From the NCBI GenBank assembly GCA_947179485.1, contig OX359245.1, positions 68,497,067-68,561,066 of the forward strand: DNA of 64,000 bases, read 5' to 3'. This DNA comes from Allacma fusca. Taxonomy: Eukaryota; Arthropoda; Collembola; Symphypleona; Sminthuridae. Positions 60,710 to 64,000 of this stretch are shown piece after piece. The notes beneath the pieces were generated by a model, which searched no databases, was not told where the DNA came from, and worked only from the letters and a program-made list of their open reading frames with translations. Position 1 is the stretch's first letter; every line of letters begins with the position of its first letter. The position numbers and the translations under genes were made by a program.

Positions 60710-62335
60710 TCCCTGGTAAATAATATAACTCCCAAAATTCAGACACTTCTGAAAACACAACTGTTTTTTTTATTACTTTTTTAATTTGGGATCTTCTGAA
60801 AAAATTTCCAGGAGATTTATATGGGATCCTTACCCAATAAGAGATTTTAATTTGCAGGCAGATATTTGTAATTAATAGAGGAGTAATCTAATTCCCATTT
60901 TAATTTCGATATTCAATTAATCCCAGGAACCCCAATATTCCAGTAGAATTGAAATGAAAACCCTCCTGAAATTATCTTTGAGAAGACTTACATTAATTGC
61001 CAGGACTTTATTGGAATTTTAATTGAAATCCATCACATTGGGAGGGATAGGATGGATGAGTCCAATATAAGATCCTTGCAAGGGCTAATATAATCATTAG
61101 TAATTTGATTGAAAAGGAATTCTAGCCAGTGCATTTATTTCAGGAATTTCATTGAAGAGCCCCTCACTCCCGTTATTTCAATTAGAAATCCCATTCCCAG
61201 TACAATAATTAGATTAATTTGTAAAATTCTATCCCCAACATATGATTCCTTCGGAGCTCGGTTACTTCATTAGTTTCTAATTATTAGCCGTTGAGTGGGC
61301 GAGGGAGCGTGGTCTGGACTTGCCCTAAAATTACACGCGAAATGAGGCTCAGTGTTCGGAGCCTCAAATATAAACAAATGGGAAGGAGTCCGTAAATAGT
61401 GTTCGTGTGGAAGAGTAAATTTTGTTATTTCTCCTAAAATGATCCTACACTGGAAATTATATGGAATGATACATTTTCTTTATAAAGGTCTGCTGATACA
61501 TACACTTAAGCCACATTTGCTCTTTCTTTGGGCGCATATGCTATCCAAAACTAAATTATGAGTTGCCTCTGTACACAAGGGGTTAGCGTATTTGAGCTCA
61601 GCCCAATTACCGCAATGTTAAATTTCCTCTTCTTCCTTGATCTCGCAGAGTCAAGGGGGATCTATTTTATGGTATAGAAATTTACATTATTTTAGCCTTG
61701 TCTTCATCCAGTATTTGCCCCAATGTAGAAGCCCGGAAATTTATTTTAAGGGCGGAGCAAACCTGAAAGACAGTATTGCTATTACATAGGTACATTGTAT
61801 TTCAAAAGCAATAAAAATTCAGAAATTGAAATTAATGATTTTTTAATCATCTAAAATTATTATCATTAGTCCTTTTTAAGAATATGAAAATAGCTAAGGC
61901 ATTAAAAAATGTTTTGGCTAAGATAACCCTGGAATGTCAACACCCGTCGAATTTATCGTCTTGAGGCTTCGATGTTTCTTTGATATGTAAATTTGATGTT
62001 TAGTCTTTACAATGCTTTAGATTTGAAGAAATAGATCATTTGGTTTTCGGTTTCAATTCTTACTTTATCATTTTTTGATGTGTACTTCAATCCAGGAACC
62101 AGCATTTCTTTAACACTATGTTAGGCGAGATGATCGACCTGGATAAAGATTATTATTTACATTGGCTCAATCTAAGTTTTAAAAGATTCACATAATCCTC
62201 TTGTTATTTCTCGCATCAGTCATGATAGTCAGTCGGGTCGGTTAAGGAATCTATGAAACTCAAATATATAGAGTAACGAAGGACCAGCATAGAGTAAGAT
62301 TTGGGCGGCTTGTTTAAAAGTTTAAAGTTGAAGTT
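60710..62335. other. intergenic, nothing recognised
   Basis: AT-rich unique-looking DNA without supported genes. Confidence 0.4.
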
Positions 62336-62339
62336 GTCA

Positions 62340-62347
62340 CTTTTATC
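62340..62347. repeat. left target-site duplication CTTTTATC
   Basis: Exact match to 63236-63243. Confidence 0.85.
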
Positions 62348-63235
62348 CATACCTGGGCGCACTCGCACTCATTGAGTGCATGCCTCGCACTCAGCCTCGC
62401 ACTCAACGCACTCAAATTGAGTGCGAGTGCGAGTTCCGATTTGAAATTTCTGCGCTCACAGTAATGAGGTAGAGTGATCATTCAAATTATGTGCACTCAA
62501 GAGGCAGAGGCTGAGTGCAGCTTTTTGCACTCACAACTAGGGTATACGAAATAGAAAATACACTAGAAAGTATAGTACTGAGAAAATGCCAAATGCGAAA
62601 TACCTTAAAAAATTTACGACTTGAAAAATACTAAACACAAAATACGGAATGCATTTCAAGTACTATTTCAAATTCAATATCTCAAAATATTCCACATCCC
62701 TGGACTTTAGTTAATTTTTTCAGAGGTATCAGCGTCCCGACTTCTAAATTGTAATTTGAGGAAAAAATTGAGCCCCATCAAATATAGCTGCTTTGACTAA
62801 TTTGTCAAGGAATCATTTGAGAAATATTAAAAAATTTCCACAAAATGAAGTATAAATACATATTTAGTATTATCTTGTATTAGCTAAAACGGGGGAACAT
62901 GATGAAACACCAAGTTCATTGAGAGGGGTGAGATCTATCACAAGTAACCACAAAACTAATTGTGAGACATTGTTTTCGAAAAAAACGTTGTTGGTAAAGG
63001 ACATCCGCGTATTCAATCCAGCCATTAATTATAACACCCACTCGATGGTGCGAGAGGGCTATGAGGGTACTCAAGCTATGAGTGCGAGTGCAAAAATTTT
63101 TGGAGAGCACTTTGAGGCAGGAGTTTGAGTGCAGCGAGGCACAACTCATGAGTGCGAGCGCGAGGGGAGTTTAAAGATCCACCATTGTAATTGAGTGCGA
63201 GGTGAGTGCGAGTGCAAACGAAACGCCCAGGTATG
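62348..63235. mobile_element. non-autonomous hAT-like element (888 bp) with GAGTGCGAGTGC words
   Basis: Perfect 12-bp terminal inverted repeats CATACCTGGGCG / CGCCCAGGTATG and an exact 8-bp duplication. Both ends (62355-62530 and 63040-63215) are packed with GAGTGCGAG / CTCGCACTC words in both orientations. The interior has its own AAATAC-rich patch (62540-62700) and no transposase. Confidence 0.9.
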
Positions 63236-63243
63236 CTTTTATC
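63236..63243. repeat. right target-site duplication CTTTTATC
   Basis: Exact match to 62340-62347. Confidence 0.85.
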
Positions 63244-64000
63244 ACAAAATGAAAAAGTAAAAACTCAGGAAGAGGAATCAGAAGCATATCCGTCTTTGAA
63301 ACACTCTAAAAGCAATCTGATCTTTATTTTTTTCATTTTTACTGTTAAAAATAATATTGCATCCATTTGATTACGTTGCGAATTACTAGATTACCAAACG
63401 TATTATTACATATTACTTTCATTTACAATTACACTTGTTTTGATAATCACTTTCATTTCATATCAATAACACTTTTTGCTACTTTTTAACAATTGACATT
63501 TTAAACCAAAGGATATACTAAAGTTCCACTGCTCCTACAATATAATACAAGGACTCATTTAAACGAGCATTTAATTCTACACAAAACTGCCCGAAATCAA
63601 ACTACAGTTGCTATAATTACAATTATAATACTTATCTTCATTTGTAATAAATGCTATTAATCTGCGTCAGTAGCACCTCTATTATTTCCTTGATGAGTTG
63701 GACTGACGCTGAAGTAAGCAATAAGTAAGAAATAATATGGAAAACATTTTGAATATTTTGTATGACGAAAAAGCTATCCATGAACTAGAAACTGGACTAC
63801 AATTTCTTAATATTACCCATATATGTATGCACATATGTATGTGGTCCCTAGATCTTATCTAGTGTGTTGTTCAAGTATTTCAAGGATATCATCTCATACC
63901 AATTCTTAAACGTTATTTTTGGCGGCAGTACATCTTCTGGTATTACTAGCTAGAACCAGAGACAAATATATTGTAGTTCAATCTAAATACAGTATATAGG
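63244..64000. other. intergenic, nothing recognised
   Basis: AT-rich to the window end; no supported feature. Confidence 0.4.

Overview
The window is AT-rich animal DNA with short, clean GT-AG introns (mostly about 50-120 bp) and multi-exon genes. Insect-style gustatory receptors, C-type lectin/mucin genes and hedgehog-acyltransferase-like enzymes point to an arthropod. A springtail or other non-insect hexapod is my guess, but the sequence does not prove it. There is no operon structure, no CRISPR array and no recognisable RNA gene.

Layout. 1-5.6 kb (+): a C-type-lectin gene with two lectin domains and a large basic, Thr/Pro mucin-like exon, followed by a third lectin domain with a Cys-containing C-terminal exon; splice phases allow these to be one gene. 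5.6-13.4 kb: mostly non-coding, with a TA microsatellite inside a 32-bp inverted repeat, a GC-rich hairpin, a GC-rich island that looks like a decayed membrane/proline-rich gene, and a 30-bp perfect palindrome. 13.5-15.1 kb (-) and 18.9-20.2 kb (+): two intact gustatory-receptor-type genes with the same two intron positions, separated by two hAT-like transposons, one carrying the relic of a transposase dimerisation domain. 20.6-33.8 kb (-): three tandem nine-exon MBOAT genes of the HHAT/Rasp (hedgehog palmitoyltransferase) type, each of which I could splice end to end in frame (560, 564 and 566 codons). hAT-like elements sit in both gaps and probably in an intron of the third copy. 53.0-55.9 kb (+): a six-exon beta-1,4-galactosyltransferase-family gene.

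The rest, above all 31.8-60.7 kb, is dominated by about a dozen different short-period tandem arrays (unit lengths about 18, 21, 22, 24, 27, 28, 33, 34, 39, 40 and 90 bp), intergenic and intronic. Several have periods divisible by three and so create long but probably meaningless open frames.

The most noteworthy signals are (i) the tandem triplication of an HHAT-like acyltransferase with a changed residue after the catalytic His; (ii) a set of hAT-like elements, four with 8-bp target duplications, whose ends are each built of their own short word repeated in both orientations; and (iii) the density and variety of tandem arrays, including one made largely of AGGTCA words (the nuclear-receptor half-site). 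All exon coordinates are manual splice predictions from GT/AG sites, phase and paralogue comparison; none is confirmed by transcripts.
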